A DNA stretch of 64,000 nucleotides from Nocardioides daedukensis (GTDB taxonomy: Bacteria; Actinomycetota; Actinomycetes; Propionibacteriales; Nocardioidaceae). The notes beneath the pieces were generated by a model that worked only from the letters and a program-made list of their open reading frames with translations, made no database searches and was not told the origin of the DNA. Shown piece by piece: positions 61,977 to 64,000 of the stretch. The stretch covers positions 2,666,001 to 2,730,000 of the forward strand of contig NZ_JACCAA010000001.1 in the NCBI RefSeq assembly GCF_013408415.1, read 5' to 3'. Made by a program: the position numbers and the translations under genes. Each line of letters begins with the position of its first letter. Positions within the stretch are counted from its first letter, which is position 1.

Positions 61977-62776
61977 CGCACACCTCGATGCCCCAGACCG
62001 ACGCGCAGGCCAACACGGACCTGCTCGCCCAGGCCTCGCGCACCGGCAGGCTGACCGCCGTGATCGGGCCCAAGACCCGGCTCGGCGCCGAAGTCCTGGC
62101 CCAGGCGAAGGCCCGCGGCGACGCCACGGTGGTGATCGCTCGCGGCGAGGTCGACGAGGCAGTCCTCGCCGACATCGGTCACGACGTACGCCGTCCCGCC
62201 GGGGTCGCCGCCGCGCTCGCCGCAGGCACGCGCGACCCGCGGCACACGAACCCCGCGATGCACCTGGTGATCTGCGCGCTCGGCCCGGTGCACACCTGGC
62301 AGACCGCGATCGACCGTGAGGTCGTCGCCCGCGAGCTCGGCGCGATCGACGAGATCCTCGCCGCGACGACGGGGACGACTCGCGTCACCTATGTCTCCTC
62401 GGTGGTCGCCCTTGCTCCAGGTGCCGACCGTCGCTCGTACGCCGGCTGGAAGCTGCTCATCGAGCACCGGCTGCGCGAGATCACCGCCCGCCACGGCGCC
62501 CAGCTGTCCGTGGTCTATCCGGGCAGGCTCGTGGAGCCTGCCGACGTGCAGAAGCCGTGGCACCGGCTGCACACCCTCTACTCCCGTCTGGCGGCTCACC
62601 TCGAGCAGCTCGGGCGGAAGGGGCCGTCGTCGAAGGTCATTGGCCTCGACGCTCGGCTCTGGCTCTTGCTACGCGGGCTCTCGGTGACCGCGGCGTCCGT
62701 CACGGGAAATGGCGGATCTGCTCCAACAACGAAGTCCGAGGGCCCTGCGGCCCCGAATCAGGAGTTCAGATCATGA
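61973..62776 (+). CDS. SDR-like nucleotide-sugar reductase or epimerase, divergent
   Basis: This 267-residue protein has a Rossmann-like core, with a degenerate motif TAVIGPKTRLGAEVLAQA near residue 28, VTYVSSVVAL near 137 and a possible catalytic Tyr-Lys in SYAGWKLLIEH near 155. It is shorter than classical epimerases and lacks a clean glycine triad. It may reduce a keto-sugar. It overlaps both neighbours by four bases. Confidence 0.65.
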   Translation: MTHTSMPQTDAQANTDLLAQASRTGRLTAVIGPKTRLGAEVLAQAKARGDATVVIARGEVDEAVLADIGHDVRRPAGVAAALAAGTRDPRHTNPAMHLVICALGPVHTWQTAIDREVVARELGAIDEILAATTGTTRVTYVSSVVALAPGADRRSYAGWKLLIEHRLREITARHGAQLSVVYPGRLVEPADVQKPWHRLHTLYSRLAAHLEQLGRKGPSSKVIGLDARLWLLLRGLSVTAASVTGNGGSAPTTKSEGPAAPNQEFRS

Positions 62777-63609
62777 GGAACAAGAGAGCATTTGACCTCG
62801 TCCTGACCATGGCGAGCGCGATCATCTGGGTGCCTGTGGTGCTCGGTGCGTCGTTGCTGGTCCTGATCTTGTCGGGTCGGCCGGTCTACTACCGGTCGAT
62901 GCGACGGATCTCCACCGGTGAGCCGGTCAAGGTGGTGAAGTTCCGCACGATGGTGCGCAACGCCGCCCAGATCGCGAACCGCGAAACCGTCTCGGTGGAG
63001 GAGGCCGGCACCCGGTTCCTCAACATCTCTGCCGACTCCCCGCTCTACACCCGGATCGGGCGCCTGCTCGAGAAGGTGGCGCTCACCGAGCTGCCGCAGT
63101 TCACCCACGTGCTCCGCGGCCAGATGAGCGTGATCGGCAACCGCCCGCTCCCGCAGAACGTGATGGACTGCCTGGGCGAGGAGTTCGCCGACGTCGAGGA
63201 CCGCTTCCTCACCCCCGCCGGTCTCACCGGCCCCTCGCAGCTGGTCGGTCGCGACTTCATCACGGATGCCGATCGGCTGATGCTCGAGGGCGAATACTGC
63301 CGCGGCGCCCTGCGCTCCTACTCGGTGCGCCTGGACCTGCTGATCCTGGTCTACACGGTGCTGATCGTGCTGCGTCTCAAGCGCGGCTTCGAGCCGGCCG
63401 AGGTCAAGGACCTGATCCGTCGCTACACCAAGGGTGCCACCGCACCGGTGCTCAAGCCGACCGTCGTGGTCGTCCCGGTCCCGCCGGCGATCCGGGTCAC
63501 CCCGCCGCGCACGATCCAGGTCGCTCGTCCGATCCCGGCCCCGCGGGTCCCCGAGACCGCAACTCAGACCGCACGCGATGCGGCTGGCGCCCGGATGGCC
63601 GCCGGCTGA
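62773..63609 (+). CDS. Bacterial sugar transferase (initiating polyprenyl-phosphate hexose-1-P transferase)
   Basis: The 278-residue protein is a short-form sugar-phosphate transferase. A single membrane re-entrant helix follows KRAFDLVLTMASAI, then the catalytic-domain motifs VKFRTMVRNA near residue 57, LTELPQFTHVLRGQMSVIGN near 102 and PAGLTGPSQLVGR near 150. It starts glycan assembly on undecaprenyl phosphate. The proline-rich C-terminal 50 residues are unusual for the family. CAGGAG precedes ATG 62773. Confidence 0.9.
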   Translation: MRNKRAFDLVLTMASAIIWVPVVLGASLLVLILSGRPVYYRSMRRISTGEPVKVVKFRTMVRNAAQIANRETVSVEEAGTRFLNISADSPLYTRIGRLLEKVALTELPQFTHVLRGQMSVIGNRPLPQNVMDCLGEEFADVEDRFLTPAGLTGPSQLVGRDFITDADRLMLEGEYCRGALRSYSVRLDLLILVYTVLIVLRLKRGFEPAEVKDLIRRYTKGATAPVLKPTVVVVPVPPAIRVTPPRTIQVARPIPAPRVPETATQTARDAAGARMAAG

Positions 63610-63650
63610 CCCCCGCTGCACACGAGCCGGCTGATCCCGGCCGCACGACA

Positions 63651-63723
63651 CGGCGCCCGCCGTGGAGTGCCCAGTGGCTGCCTTCGCGGGTGCTGGCCAC
63701 TGGGCACTTCACGACGGGCGCCG
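63651..63723. repeat. Long imperfect palindrome after the sugar transferase gene
   Basis: A 28-base arm at 63651-63678 pairs with 63696-63723 with two mismatches around a 17-base loop; the inner 13 bases AGTGCCCAGTGGC match perfectly. It lies 41 bases after the cluster's last gene. It could terminate the operon, though no T-run follows, or be another REP-like element. Confidence 0.7.
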
Positions 63724-63739
63724 CGTGTTTCGTACCCCC

Positions 63740-64000
63740 CGTACCGTTCGGGTACGTCGCTCCTGTACCCACCTCGCTTCGTCTCACTAAATGGAACGCC
63801 CATCCATATCGTGAGATCACGAATAGGTCGGCCACCCACCCCGACGTACTCTTTGACCATGTTCACGACATTGCTGACGAAGCGCCGCGCAGTGGATCAC
63901 TGCCGCACGCGCTCCTCGCTGTGTCGAATGTCCTGACCGGACACCCCCTCGTTCGCACCTGAATCGAACGAGTCCGTGCCACCAAGAGTGTGCGCACAAA
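63740..64000. other. Gene-free right edge with small inverted repeats
   Basis: I see no convincing gene from 63610 to the end. The stretch holds CGTACC/GGTACG at 63740-63756 and TCGTGA/TCACGA with a two-base centre at 63809-63822. Lower GC content around 63770-63900 suggests promoter or operator sequence for a gene beyond the window. Confidence 0.35.

Overview
The window is a high-GC actinobacterial chromosome segment, most likely from a Nocardioides-type member of the Propionibacteriales. The assignment rests on GC-rich codon use with many GTG starts, a mycothiol synthase, BldC, an orphan GlnR, a DUF3073 protein, a MutT1-type Nudix/histidine-phosphatase fusion and the order purF-purM-DUF3073-amino-acid dehydrogenase-bldC that I recall from Streptomyces. 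No plasmid, phage or integrase signature is visible. About 56 protein genes and four tRNA genes (Phe, Glu, Asp, Lys) can be supported.

Layout. 0-10 kb: an AMP-ligase/carrier/membrane-acyltransferase fusion, an M20 peptidase, a PucR-type regulator beside a Tat-exported two-subunit molybdenum hydroxylase, and a GAF histidine kinase. 10-18 kb: purF, purM, DUF3073, valine/leucine dehydrogenase, bldC and two proteins of unknown role. 18-28 kb: tRNA genes, a zincin-like peptidase, an anti-sigma-like ATPase with two fluoride channel genes, type II NADH dehydrogenase, a thioesterase, an acetyltransferase, a 1044-residue disordered membrane protein and a cold-shock protein. 28-38.7 kb: a phosphate region (PhoU-like protein plus Pit transporter, pstSCAB with an upstream Pho box, mutT1, ppk). 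38.9-43.7 kb: a Vsr-like/AbiEi-like gene, an esterase, mshD, glnR, a MoaD-like protein and an anchored thioredoxin. 43.8-63.6 kb: a glycan cluster with a flippase, glycosyltransferases, five methyltransferases, two hexapeptide acyltransferases, an ACP/AMP-ligase/SDR/SGNH acyl module, GDP-mannose dehydratase, a GDP-sugar epimerase and an initiating sugar-phosphate transferase.

The least explained signal lies between genes. Several wide convergent gaps are filled by short tandem repeats, each with a fixed period: 22 bp at 22.6 and 30.1 kb, 28 bp at 36.4 kb, 13 bp at 43.1 kb, and 30/31 bp at 57.1 and 58.4 kb. Relatives of the 22-bp unit are spliced in frame into an acyl-ligase gene at 50.5 kb. 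Two paralogous genes that join an AbiEi-like region to a Vsr-like (DUF559) nuclease domain are each bracketed by their own repeat family: an inverted pair of hairpins around 38891-39964, and arrays on both sides of 57263-58243. This resembles the REP/RAYT relation, in which a single-copy enzyme gene is flanked by the palindromic repeats it spreads, but with a different nuclease fold. That is my main candidate for an undescribed system, and it remains an inference.
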